Positions 54,001 to 64,000 of a stretch of DNA of 64,000 nucleotides are shown piece by piece (position 1 is the stretch's first letter; the number at the start of each line of letters is the position of its first letter). The notes under the pieces are model-generated. The model saw nothing but the letters and a program-made list of their open reading frames with translations. It did no database searches and was not told where the DNA came from. The position numbers were made by a program, and so were the translations under genes. Source of the DNA: Bolinopsis microptera (taxonomy: Eukaryota > Ctenophora > Tentaculata > Lobata > Bolinopsidae); the NCBI RefSeq assembly GCF_026151205.1, contig NC_087075.1:2323359-2387358 (forward strand), given 5' to 3'.

Positions 54001-57000
54001 TTGCATCGCAAATAACAAGGAGTTTTAGGTCCCCTTTATATTATAAACAAATTACACAAAGATCGGAACCCTTTCAACAAATGTTAATTGGGGTGGGGGT
54101 TATTTGATTTAATCTTTATTGTGCCCAGATATTTTCCGAGAAACCTCTTCTTTGATAAGCCACCCATACAAGTAAAATAATATCCTTTACTAGGCAACGG
54201 TAACAATCAGCTTGTCCCCGCGAACAATCCTCAATAAGCAGTAGTCTTGCCCCTGACCCCACTTGAACCAATCACCAAAGGATAATTTTTTGAATTTTGC
54301 AATAAAATATAAATCGACCCATTTTCCTGGAGCCTGCCTCCACTTTGTTAAGAAAGAATCCTAGTAACAGGCCTTCCCTTTATCCCCTTAATCTATCAAG
54401 TAAAGAATTGTTTTTATGGTTTGCCGTTAAATCAAGTGAAATGCTTTTAATACGAAAATAATTTTCGTTTCGACCCCCAACCGGCTCCCCCTCAATACTC
54501 TTTTTATCCCAAAATCCACTCTTAGTACGTTAATAAATTTTCGCACTTTTTTTGTCCCCTACTATTTAAAATTATTGCTTTGCCTCCGTTTGTTATATTA
54601 AAAGCCAAAATAAACCCGGTAAAGCCGTATTCGGCGAACGTAATCCCCCATTTTTTCAGAAAACTTTTAGCTGGATTCATTTATTAATTGACGAGGTGGG
54701 GTAAACGATTGTATTGTAGACATACACCAAATACAACCAATATGGTTTGACCCCCAATTTTTGTTATCCTTTATTTTTTTTGTAAATTAGTCCCCCCCTC
54801 CCCCCTTCCTAATTTTTTTTTCCCCTCGTAAAATTGTCACCTCTTGTAAAAACCCTTTTTCTACCAAAGATTCTTTTCCGTTTTGCGAAATAAACGTAAG
54901 TTACATCCCTTGGAAACCAAAAGCCCTCCTAAACATTCTTATTACCATCAAACATAAAAACAATTCCCCCGGAGCCCCCCCTTGGGGGTTAACCAAAACC
55001 CATTAAGGAACGTATTAAGGCCCTTTTCAGCATTAATTAAATATAGCGAGCGGCTTTTAACAATCGACTTATTTTTCCGCGGACATATCCCCTTTTTACA
55101 AGTTTTTTTTGACCCAAAACAAAAATCCGTTCGAAAAAAATCAATCCAATAACGACACCAACAAAAATACTTAAATCCTGTCATTTTTTTATTCCCCCCC
55201 CCCCTCCTTTAAATTTTTTTTGAAAAGTCCAATAAATCCAATTTGCCAAAGAATACCTTTTTGGTGCGTGTTGTTCCCATGGTATTTCCTCCCCCGAAAT
55301 CGATTAGGGCGCAATACTCTTTTATTATTATGTAAAGGTGAAAGCATCTAATGAACTACCGTAAAGTAAATGTAAAATTTTCCTTCTTTTGTCACTTTGT
55401 GGAAATAAATAAACTTTTTTCCTTTCACTTCTCGAAAAAAAATTTGTCCCCCCGGCCACCACTGATGGAATCCCAGGAAAGCCTAGATTCTACAGTATAG
55501 ATTGTTATGAATAGATTTTCTTTCTAGAGTATAGCAACAGAAGCAAAACCCTAAGCCGTTTGATATATTACCACATGCAAAAATTACAGACCCCAAAATC
55601 TAATCGATGCCCATTGCAATTTTATAACGAGAAAGGATTTCGACCATGAAACCAGAGGAAATCGGCCGGAATACCAGAGTCCCCCCAACCCTCCCTATCA
55701 ACCGCCAGTACGGTTAACATAGGTTAATACTCGGAGTCCAAATATTTCAATTGGGCCGGGTGGAAAAATAAGTTTCCTTCGTAAAGCCTCGAGTATCCAT
55801 ATTTTTTGGTGATTTACTTAATCGGTTGATAAACATTCCACTCCGCAAAAAAAAGGAGCGTTGAAGGGAACAGTTTATATATTTTTTTCTTAGCTTGGTA
55901 GAGTAGGCTGAAATTTAATTTCATTTCTGTCCCACCTAACCACAGCTCAAATTGGGGCCATTTCTATGATTGAAAAATTAAAACCATGCGTAACTTTATA
56001 GGCCCCTTTCGAACAGTTTTTATTTTTTTAATAAAACAGAAAAATACTCCCGAAGACCATTATTGGAATCAAAAGAAAATCTTAAAGAATTATTTCAAAA
56101 CATTTGGACAAAATTCTCACAGCTAAATACGAACAACAATCCACCAAAGAAAAATACAAATCAATAAAAATTTCCGCATCTTGAAACTGGAAATGGAAAA
56201 TTTCTAAAGGTAAACAAGTGTCCTCCCCCCCCTTAATAATAACATCTTTCGTGGTCCCAACTTTTTCCCCCCCCACCAAGCCCGTTTAGAACAGTTTTTT
56301 TGGGTCCTTTTGTGTACCGCCCCACCCTCATTCCTCCAAAACTACGTTCATCTTCCTGTAGGGAAAATTGATCGGTTCCCAATAAATTTATAATAGCCCA
56401 TGGGAGTTTGGCCTTGTCAAATTGTTTAATGGGAAAGGTACCATAAAGTTCAATCTTTTTTGGAAGTAACTGGCTACCTAGAAGCCTCCTAAGTGCCCCC
56501 CGGAAGGGTAGTATTTTTTTTGTATAGGGAATACTGTCCCACTTTTTCCCTTTTAATCGCCTGGATTTCCCCAATGTCCCCAAGTTTTTAGGACCGCACT
56601 GCTCTTCTTGTCCAAAGGAAGCCTTTTTACAAATATGCACCATGACCTTTGAAAATACCCGCATCCATTATGATTTGGGGGGATTTCAAAAAAAACAAAT
56701 CGCCCCTGCCATCCCAATCGCCACGGGGTTGGTAAGTTTTAACCAGATAACAGTACACATGGTCCCCCCCAACTCTATTTCATCTTGAAATGCAGCTGGT
56801 CCCACCCCGAAAAATAAGTAGAACCAACAAAAATTGAAAATCCCTGTTATCCCACAAACGACCACACTTTTCCTGGGGTAAATTTTTTCGCGTCCTCAAT
56901 GAAGTACCATAGATTTGATCCCCCCAGGAGCATGGCTATCATGAGAAATGATTAGCCTTTTATACTGCCGTTTTGGCCTTTTTATCGGCTCTTGACCAAG

Positions 57001-59130
57001 ATGAAGGTTTATGCCCTCCCCCCCCGCCCCTTTAAACCTGCTGCATTCAGGGTCGGTTTTTTTGGGTTTTTTTCACAGCCCCCACCCCAAGGTTACTTAC
57101 TATGACAAATAAAGAATCAGCAGACCCGGGAACAAAATCACTAGTATGGTCCATACATGGCGGTGGGGATTGTTTAGATTGTGGGGAATGGTACTTTTCC
57201 CAAAAACATTTATTGCATTCCCAATGTTGTGTCCTGTGACATTTAAGCAATGAAAAATATCTGTGCCATTATTTTGAATGTAAAGTTCCTCTTTCCGATT
57301 TAAGAGCAAACCATCCAAAATCTGTTTAAAATGAATTGATCCGAAAAATAGATAACTCAAGAATGGCAAAACAACGCCCCAAAGTTATCGGCGAATTTTT
57401 AATCCATCAAACTCAACTCGTTATTGTAAAAAATGTAAAAAAAGGTGGGACCTGATAACAACCCGTTATATTTTCTGCAGGCCATAAGCATTCTTCCAAC
57501 GCAACATTGTTTTTTGCGATCCATTTTGCCGCATTTCATTACCACTGTCACCAAATAACCCAAGCCCCCATGTTACTGCCCCCCCTGACCTAGAAATTTA
57601 CTTATAGTTTCCAAAAAGGGGTTCCAATGACAAACCACAAAAACGTAAATACCACAGAAAAATGTAGATTTTTTTACTGTCACGGCTCCCCCTCTTGTTT
57701 ATTTTTTAAGGAACGAAGTCCCCCTTAATGACCAGTCCTAACCGTGTAAACCCCAGAGTTTTTAAGTGATTACCCACGAGGGTTATACAACAACAAAATT
57801 GGTCCCCCAAGTTCCTTTTTTTTGATTTGTATGTAAAAAACATCAAAAACCAAAAAGACAACCATGACCCCCAACATTTTGAAAGGATTACATCTAGTAA
57901 AAATGTTTGGAATCAATCGAATAAAAAATAAAGAAATGGCAATAAATAGACTTTGAAGCCGCCCAGTTAAAAACACACTTTTAACGACATACCCCCCCCC
58001 CCCCCCCCTCTCTATGCCGCGGCTCTACCCAATTTCTTTTTAACAATACCACTTGAAAAAAATGTATTTCCTTCGTATCTGTAAAGTAACTCATCAAAAG
58101 AGTTAACGGTTTTTTTTCCTGGTAATATATAATGAAACACATGGGCCCGGCCGGTATTGCTTAGTGTAAAGCAAAGAGAAAAAAAAATTCCGTTTAACTT
58201 TCCCTGAAAGACCTTCCCCCTCAAATGTTAATGTTTTGGTCGCGACCATGGTATCCCGCATTTAAACATCAGAATATACTACGATTAAAGCAAAACAAAT
58301 AACTCGGAAAAAAAACCATAATTATTTTGACACGAAAACGTAAACAACTGAACAAAAACGTTAAATGAATAGTTTTTTAATGTACCACTGGCCGGTCACC
58401 CGCCAAATTTTCTAAACATCGAAGCGAACACAAAACGAATTTGCTTATCTCCATTTCCTCCCCACTTTACAGTATCCGAAGGGGGTCTTATGCCCCCTTG
58501 GCCGTAAGCCCCTTAGCAATCTTCCCAACCCTCCCAAAGTCAATCAAGGCCCCTTTTTTTGGATACCTTTATTCCCCTATTTTTTTACCTTCAATATGGT
58601 AATTACGATACAGCCATTTTTTGTAAATTTTGTGACCCGGCATGAAAAGAACCCTCAACAACACAATTGGTGTGCGACGAAATTCCCCCCATCCAAGAAA
58701 TCAAGCCCCCGAAAGCCACGTTTTTGAATTTTGGTAGGCGAAATAATTACGCATTTTAATTCCCAATATCAATTTTTTTTGAAAATATATTCCCCTTTAG
58801 CTTTTATTCCCCGAGAGTAATCGCCAGTGGACGAGAAAAAAAATTGGTACACCCGTTTCTTAAGGACCCGAACCCCCTTTTTAGTAAAACATCATGGTAT
58901 GAAAAAATAATGTCCCTTGTGGGTAAAATGCCCTTTTTTGTATATAAGACCTTGGAAAAAAAAATTCATTCCCTCAAAATAACATCGAGATTTAATTTCT
59001 GCCTGGGGAAGATCCCCCAATGGGTATTAAATAGGTTAATGAGAGTTCGTTTCCTTTGTGTCCGCTCCTTAAGTAGGTCTTTTTTTTTCTTACAACAAAA
59101 TTGTAACACCTGCTTGATTACATGAAAAGT
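48061..59130. other. Low-quality sequence with inflated homopolymers (second block)
   Basis: Eleven kilobases of sequence in which homopolymers are lengthened (many ccccccc, ttttttt, aaaaaaa, ggggg runs) and bases are lost or doubled every few positions. Normal sequence resumes near 59,130. It lies where the integrase, ATPase, major capsid and remaining polymerase exons of the Polinton should be. The open frames in it (for example 56,233-56,664 minus and 58,844-59,125 plus) are not trustworthy. Only the protease-like segment at 48,785-49,262 can be recognised, by comparison with the clean copy. Confidence 0.85.
48785..49262 (-). pseudogene. Degraded second copy of the PRO exon
   Basis: Aligns along its length with 37,890-38,245 in the same orientation: ccaataagcgcccgcaaa against acaataagcgccgcaaac, aatcctcccgtgtcctgcgc against aatcctcccgtgtctgcgc, tcatcaagtttttgggtggt against tcatcaagttttggtggt. 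Differences are mostly extra bases in runs, that is, read errors on top of some real divergence. Similarity stops at the stop codon side and at the exon boundary (actgac), beyond which the sequences are unrelated. It is therefore a second PRO exon in a different context rather than a copy of the whole left end. The coding state cannot be judged. Confidence 0.75.
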
Positions 59131-59284
59131 AAGTGAGGACCAACATTACTTTGTGTAATTTGATTTGGCACCTGTTCAATTGTATAATTTAAATATGTCT
59201 AGCTTATTAAGAAATGGATGACTACCGGATCGTCAAAACCTATCACAAGACCGTCAACCGTCTGAAAATAAAAACTAATCTGCA

Positions 59285-59997
59285 TCAATTCATCAACCGC
59301 AAATTCGTGAAATTCGCCTTGGGAATTACTAAGTAATTCCCATCACGTGACATATTTATCACATCTAGTATTTGTCTTTTACTTCTTCCAATATATATGG
59401 GTCTGATAGCATCACAAAACAAGTACACAGCTTGAGTACTATTTAATTCGTTTTCAGTGTCCTGTTGAGTACTAGATGAATAAGGTATATGAGGTATATA
59501 CGCAAGTCTTTTATCATTAGAACGATTTTCTCTCTTCACAAATAATGAGAATACACTCTGCGACGATTGGTCTGGCACAATCTTCAGACCGCTTTCGCCG
59601 TAATATATGGCTGTATAAGGTACAGAAACGAATCTTGGTTTGCTGTAGTTGACTATTTCAACATCTTGTGACTCGCTGTCGATAATGTAAGTTTGTGAGT
59701 TGTTAAATTCTAGAGAATCGTAGAGCTCACACAAAACTGTATACATTGTTTTCAATATGTCTTCAGACCAATACCAGTTCTCTGGTGGTAGAGAAAGAGT
59801 ATGAATATTTCTGTAACATCTTTGACAGAAAATGTATATCGGATAGGTTGGTTCTGTGGAATCGGAAAGTTCACAGATTTTAGTCGAATAGATTTCCCCT
59901 GAACAGACAAGGGTCGATCAAACATGGTTTTTATTATTTTCCCTCGTCCAGAAACAATTAAACTTGTTTTTAGTTCATCCATTGTAGATTTGATCAT
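59285..59997 (-). pseudogene. Probable Polinton minor capsid (penton-like) protein, frame broken
   Basis: Two minus-strand frames overlap. The first runs from ATG at 59,997 to a stop at 59,752; the second ends at 59,285 and is open upstream of 59,755 well into the first, so a one-base shift near 59.80-59.83 kb probably split one gene of about 235 residues. The first part has IRLKSVNFPIPQNQP and the last part has AVYLFCDAIRPIYIG. Both resemble the layout of the minor capsid proteins of Polintons (an early strand with a conserved I-x-F-P, and late a VY-x-x-CD followed by IG). The position near the right end supports a virion gene. Because clean sequence resumes only at about 59,130, the break could be real or residual error. 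The assignment rests on motif pattern only. Confidence 0.45.
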
Positions 59998-60397
59998 GAT
60001 GATGATGTCACACGCGATATGGAACTAAACTATGAGATAGCAGGAACGCTTTTATAGAATAACTGAGAGAAAAAATGTGAAGTTTCTCATTAAACAAGAG
60101 ACGTTGCTTCTAGCTGGTAGGTAACTCATTTAGCATTTAGGTGCGCTTGCAGCTTGCAACTGGCTGATCCTTTGTTTAATATCCTGTAAATGGAATTGTC
60201 TATTCTAAAAAGTACGGTCACCAATAACATCAACAGTTTCTTGATTGGTGTTTTTGCAGTGAGGTGCGTGCAGTCGACCCGATTCGGGAATCAGAATTGG
60301 ATTATTTCTCCTACAATAAGGTAGTTCGTATACACTGCTTTCGATTTCAAGTATTCTTATACGAACTCTTTTGGGTTTCTTCTTTGTGTACAGATTC

Positions 60398-60715
60398 TTA
60401 AAAAACTTTTTTGGTTGGTGTCTCTTTAGTGTAGTCTTTATAGTTGTTTTCTGATTTAAACCATGGGTTATTCGTTCTTAGATCAAGTTTAAATATTCGC
60501 TCTAGAGTAACAACGAATTCGAATTTTTGTAAATTGTTGCCAAATTTAACGTGTTTTAGTTGAGTGGATATTTCAGAGGCGTGACAGGATGAGTCAACTC
60601 TGTCGGTAGAGAAGGTTTTTGGTATTTGTAAATCCAATGAGAAGAAAATATTTTCGACTTCGTCAAGTGCTAATGGTTCAGAATTTTCTATTTCCGAAAA
60701 GTATGTTGTAGACAT
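60398..60715 (-). CDS. Small Polinton gene of unknown function
   Basis: A 105-residue open frame (MSTTYFSEIENSEPLALDEV...) on the same strand as the probable capsid gene and 240 bp inside the right terminal repeat. It is acidic at the N terminus and Lys-rich at the end, with no membrane segment or motif that I recognise. It may have further exons, since the frame ends in a Lys/Thr-rich stretch near a possible donor. It is called because it is the first open frame of reasonable composition behind the terminal repeat. Confidence 0.4.
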   Translation of the reverse strand: MSTTYFSEIENSEPLALDEVENIFFSLDLQIPKTFSTDRVDSSCHASEISTQLKHVKFGNNLQKFEFVVTLERIFKLDLRTNNPWFKSENNYKDYTKETPTKKVF

Positions 60716-60958
60716 AATATGATGAAGGTTTGTGGTTACGTTTTAATATGATTAAACTATTGTAGTTTCTTAAATACCTGTAACCCATTAACGTTAGTTA
60801 TAACGGTTATCGTAACAAAAGCAGTCCTACTCACTAGTCTGAGGCCCCAACCGGACTGCTGCATAATCACAATTACGAGTGTACTTATGACATTCAAAGT
60901 TATCGCGAAAGTCACGTGATTGTTTCCTACATCAGCTGACCTCTGACTCTATATAAAC

Positions 60959-61201
60959 CGACATTATACAGCAAGGCGAGTCACGCGGCCGTTTCCCTAC
61001 GTCAGCTGACCTCTGGCTCTATATAAATCAACATTACACATCAAGTTATAAGCAATCCACGTGATCAACTTTAACCAATCAGAAGACATACAGCCGCGTG
61101 ATATGACGCTGAAAACCAATCAAATGGTCATATTTTGACTCATGTGACAACTGTGCAGAATAAATAGGATATCGATATTGTACAGCACCCAGATCACTAC
61201 T
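60959..61201 (-). repeat. Polinton right terminal inverted repeat, with an extra internal duplication
   Basis: 243 bp, complementary to 37,599-37,847. Just inside, at about 60,927-60,968, a 40-bp segment of the repeat (tcagctgacctctgactcta, then tataaac) is present a second time. It recurs at 60,998-61,037. Each copy carries a TATA-like ctctatataaa oriented towards the right end. CACGTG occurs at about 60,912 and 61,059. Confidence 0.94.
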
Positions 61202-61266
61202 ACTACGTATAATTTTGACAATCAAGTGTTCAAATGTTGTAAAGAATATTCTGCGTGGTTATATCA

Positions 61267-61644
61267 CAGTGCTGGCAAGTACGACCGCGTTGCATTTATA
61301 ATTATTGTGGGTTTACCTGAGGACCCCAGGCTTTAATGTAAAATATGAAATAAAAGAGATTAGGCGGAATGACAGGCTGAGCGCAGCCCAGTAATTGTGG
61401 GTATACTATGTACCCCCTTTACTATTATACCCCCTTTGGTACACGACACACGTTACAAGCCTCTTTCGTGCACGCGAAGCGTGTACTCCGGCAGAAGTTT
61501 TTCAGGCATTAAAAACTCATCGGAAGTCGTTCGGCAGATTTATTTTTAGTTCAAAACATTCTAATTTGATGTCAAAGATGACAAGAATAAAAATAGTTAT
61601 GTTGAGATTTTTAAGAAATGTGCATAAAATACTTGCCAGCACTG
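61267..61644. mobile_element. hAT-like MITE, copy B
   Basis: The ends are cagtgctggcaagta and tacttgccagcactg inverted (378 bp). The flanking octamers, after removing the later insertion, are ttatatca and ttatacga (6 of 8 the same), consistent with an old 8-bp duplication. The interior matches the array at 13.7-17.3 kb (actcatcggaagtcgttc, aaaacattctaatttgatgt). Part of the interior differs, with tgcacgcgaagcgtgtact instead of the ccattta repeats. Confidence 0.7.
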
Positions 61645-61647
61645 TTA

Positions 61648-62508
61648 TAGTAGAGGCTCTTACGGGCAAAAAGACGTGTTTTCTGCTACGAGTTTAGAGA
61701 CCTAACCGCTAATTGGACACAATAGTATGATGTCTAAGGATCGATAATATGTTAAGAAGTATAAATTTGGCCTTATTAGTCACGTGCTATACCAATGCGC
61801 GTTTTAAACTTTGACAGTCTATTACTCTAAGGCAAATAAAGTAATTATATCCATATTTTGTCAGCAATAAGATCACATTATTTTCTATTTAGTGTGAAAA
61901 TATGAGCTAGAACGGACATAATCTCGCTGAGTTATAGCTGTTTGAAATTTATGATGAACGCGCGGGTGCCAATTGATAACAACTAAATGCTTTTGCGCGT
62001 AGTGCGCGTCGAAAATTTGGCAAAAACGCTTGCGGAGTGACAATATTCAAACTTCGATTAAGTATATGAAGTGGGTACTTCTCGGAAAGGAAAAATTTAG
62101 GCAAACACGATGTGACTATTTTTGGGTTGATTTAATACAACTGCAAAAAATTATTCAAACTTAAAGCAAAAAAGTCAAAATTTTTACCACTTTTTTGGAT
62201 TTTTACCTCAGAACAAATAGAGGGATTTGTTTTATTTTTATACAATCTTGTGCGGCTGTCTTTTAGCTATCTTTATGCAAGTTTTGCCGACATGCCAACA
62301 AAATTAACTTGCTCAAAATATCAAAAAACATGGTTTTTTGGCCTATTTTTGGCCCAAAAATCGGTTTTTTGCGATTTTACCCCAGAACAATCAGTCCAAT
62401 CATCTTGAAACCACTTTCAATCGATTCTACGGTCAAAAATACGTCTAGTAAGGTGTATCTGGGGTCCCTAACGTATCGAGCAGACAATGCCCGTAAGAGC
62501 CTCTACTA
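61648..62508. mobile_element. PIF/Harbinger-like MITE with TTA target duplication
   Basis: 861 bp with exact 20-bp inverted ends: TAGTAGAGGCTCTTACGGGC and its complement. The trinucleotide TTA flanks both sides (61,645-61,647 and 62,509-62,511), and the empty version of the site, cactgttatacgaaatt, is present at 17,279-17,295. TWA duplications are typical of PIF/Harbinger elements. No transposase is encoded; the 89-residue frame at 62,309-62,578 runs across the end and is not a gene. Confidence 0.88.
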
Positions 62509-63190
62509 TTATACGAAATTCGGTAAAAAACTCAAAATCGCCATATTCAGGTGCCTTAAAAACCATGTTAAAAATTAATTAAAAATTGCTAAAATCACTG
62601 AAAATTACTGTTTTTACCATTTTCTGTAAACTTTGGTGTGCCGTTGTGATTACAGTTCTTTTTGAAATACTTTGAAACTTTTCATGCTTATCAAACTATG
62701 TATAAAATACCAACATGCAAAAATTTACGGCGATTCAAATTGAATTTCAATATTGGATGCGCTTGCAACGTCCGCTCATAGTTTGCATGTGCGAAAGGTG
62801 ATCATTTTGCTCATTCGTGATTTCGAACAAATTCTGCTTTACCACGACAGTTCAATGTCATTATATATGAATTTAATGCCAACTTGAATGAGTATAAAGT
62901 GGCAAATTCAGTCAGTGAATGAACGATAAGCTTACCCAAACACAAGGAAATGTTTTTAAATGAAAAATTTCGAAATCGTTGAAACTTCCTCTTTATTAAT
63001 GAAGATATCAGTTTTTATTTCGTACTTTATAAATACATAATCAAAAAGAGATGATATTTGACCAAAACCCGTAATCATGGGTAGAGTGGACCGCTGCCAG
63101 TGTCTCTCTTTTCCCAAACAAAAGGAAATGATATTAATTTGATTGACCGTTTTCAAATGCAAAATGATCGGTTTCACCCATTCACTCGCC
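62509..63190 (+). repeat. Dispersed repeat, copy of 17,284-17,345 plus 18,655-19,198
   Basis: Continues the repeat that the Harbinger-like MITE interrupted. In the left copy the two parts are separated by 1.3 kb that includes the G-tract element; here they are contiguous, so this copy shows the original arrangement. Confidence 0.85.
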
Positions 63191-63282
63191 ATGAATTATA
63201 GGAAACGCGCACTATAGTTTGTATTTCGCATTGGATATAAAGATGACCAATGTGAATGATATTGCAGTATTACAGTGTTTAA

Positions 63283-63314
<32 letters not shown>

Positions 63315-64000
63315 CACCCTGATTTGTTTGTGAAACTTGGTTTCGAGATAGCAGTTGACCAACAAACTAGGACCGGTGACCAAACTTTTGAGGGGGTCCC
63401 GGACCCCAACCGCCAAACGGTGCCCGCGGGGCAGCCACGCCCATATTTGGTCCAAATTAGGCCCAATTTAGCCAAATACCCTCAACATGCCCAAAACCCA
63501 GATTTTAGGTGCTTTACTTGTAGCTAGTAGTCCCTTGAACTCGTATATGTATTTTCATCAAGATTGGACAAAAAATGACTGAGTTATGAGCCAAAAACCA
63601 TATGCCCATATTTGGGTATACGCACCAAATTTGGTCGATTTTGGCCCATAAATTGGTCAAATATCAATATTTTTGAATGAAACCAACTTTATATGGAAGG
63701 TAATCCTATACTACACATTCTCTATGATTATCAGCTCAATATCTACCTAACTGTGGATTCTGTGTTCAATTAATCGCAAAAAATGAACAAAATCGCCCAT
63801 ATCTCAGTTCGCAATATTTGCGAAACTGATTTCGTTCAAAACAATAGAACTCAATAGGGTTTCAATATTTTTACATGAAATTTTCAGAATCAACGTAGAA
63901 TCGCATTTCGACCTTAAGTTTTAATATGGAATTTTGAGTTAGGCCTTTAAAAAAATTTGGCGGCCAAATTCTGAAAAATGCCCGGCAAATTTCAGAATTT
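63191..64000 (+). repeat. G30 tract followed by a long copy of the dispersed repeat
   Basis: Thirty G (63,283-63,312) precede ttcaccctgatttgtttgtg, the same sequence found in ANKRD49 intron 4. From about 63,490 the sequence is the reverse complement of 14,587-15,060. The copy continues past the window end. The open frame through the G tract (63,219-63,527) is an artefact of repeat composition. Confidence 0.85.

Larger units (their letters stand above)
37599..61201. mobile_element. Polinton/Maverick element, 23.6 kb, complete ends
   Basis: The ends are inverted repeats starting AGTAGTGATCTGGGTGCTGT and ending with its complement. The termini are AG...CT, and the hexamer actacg is duplicated on both sides (37,593-37,598 and 61,202-61,207); all three traits are classic for Polintons. 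Inside are an adenain-like protease (-) next to the left end, a protein-primed family B DNA polymerase (+), and a probable minor capsid protein (-) and a small unknown gene (-) near the right end. Integrase, FtsK/HerA-type ATPase and major capsid genes are expected but not identified, because 45.2-47.0 and 48.1-59.1 kb are unreadable. The element is somewhat longer than most Polintons (usually 15-25 kb). The stretches 60,000-60,397 and 60,716-60,958 show no gene. The polymerase is broken, so this copy is probably an old, non-autonomous insertion. Confidence 0.93.

Noticed and set aside
56233-56664. 143-residue minus-strand frame as a Polinton capsid or ATPase gene
   Set aside because: It lies in the error-rich block, lacks a Walker A or other motif, and open frames there depend on random insertions.
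57770-58224. Possible integrase fragments in minus-strand frames
   Set aside because: No zinc-binding or D,D-35-E pattern can be seen; the sequence is too corrupted to judge.
63219-63527. 102-residue frame containing a poly-Gly run
   Set aside because: It is created by the G30 tract and the following dispersed repeat.

Overview
The window is animal nuclear DNA: AT-rich, with multi-exon genes, short GT-AG introns and many transposable elements. Its gene content and element families suggest an invertebrate, most likely a cnidarian or another non-bilaterian. That taxon is an inference, not a demonstrated fact.

0.7-12.8 kb is a compact head-to-tail block of five conserved plus-strand genes. They are a TMED2-type p24 cargo receptor, the splicing factor transformer-2, an ANKRD49 homologue, the mitochondrial outer-membrane assembly protein SAMM50 (one exon) and ribosomal protein RPS3. 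A 1.2 kb minisatellite of 29-bp units lies just before transformer-2. Every start codon sits within about 20 bases downstream of an AG that could be a 3' splice site.

12.8-37.5 kb is repeat territory. It holds a 428-490 bp tandem array interrupted by a TA-flanked element, a G-tract/hairpin element, a perfect 141-bp-arm palindrome, and a 6-kb element with 0.88-kb terminal inverted repeats. That element carries a broken gene family with a PIN-like segment and a Cys-rich tail, plus two LINE-ORF1-like coding sequences. A triplicated 1.9-kb block with CTC-rich arrays follows, split by a 2.85-kb MULE-like element with 9-bp target-site duplications. A secreted Cys-rich protein gene ends this part.

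37,599-61,201 is a complete Polinton/Maverick element. It has terminal inverted repeats of about 245 bp, AG...CT ends and a 6-bp target-site duplication (actacg). Inside are an adenain-type protease, a protein-primed family B DNA polymerase split into exons and broken by one stop and one frameshift, a probable minor capsid protein, and unknown genes. The genes outside the noisy stretches are those of a virus-like self-replicating transposon. Its middle (about 45.2-47.0 and 48.1-59.1 kb) is not ordinary sequence: homopolymers are inflated and reading frames destroyed, as in unpolished long-read gap filling. The integrase, ATPase and major capsid genes that a Polinton should have cannot be called there.

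61.2-64 kb returns to the repeat families of 13-19 kb. It includes a hAT-like MITE carrying a Harbinger-like MITE whose empty site is visible 44 kb to the left.
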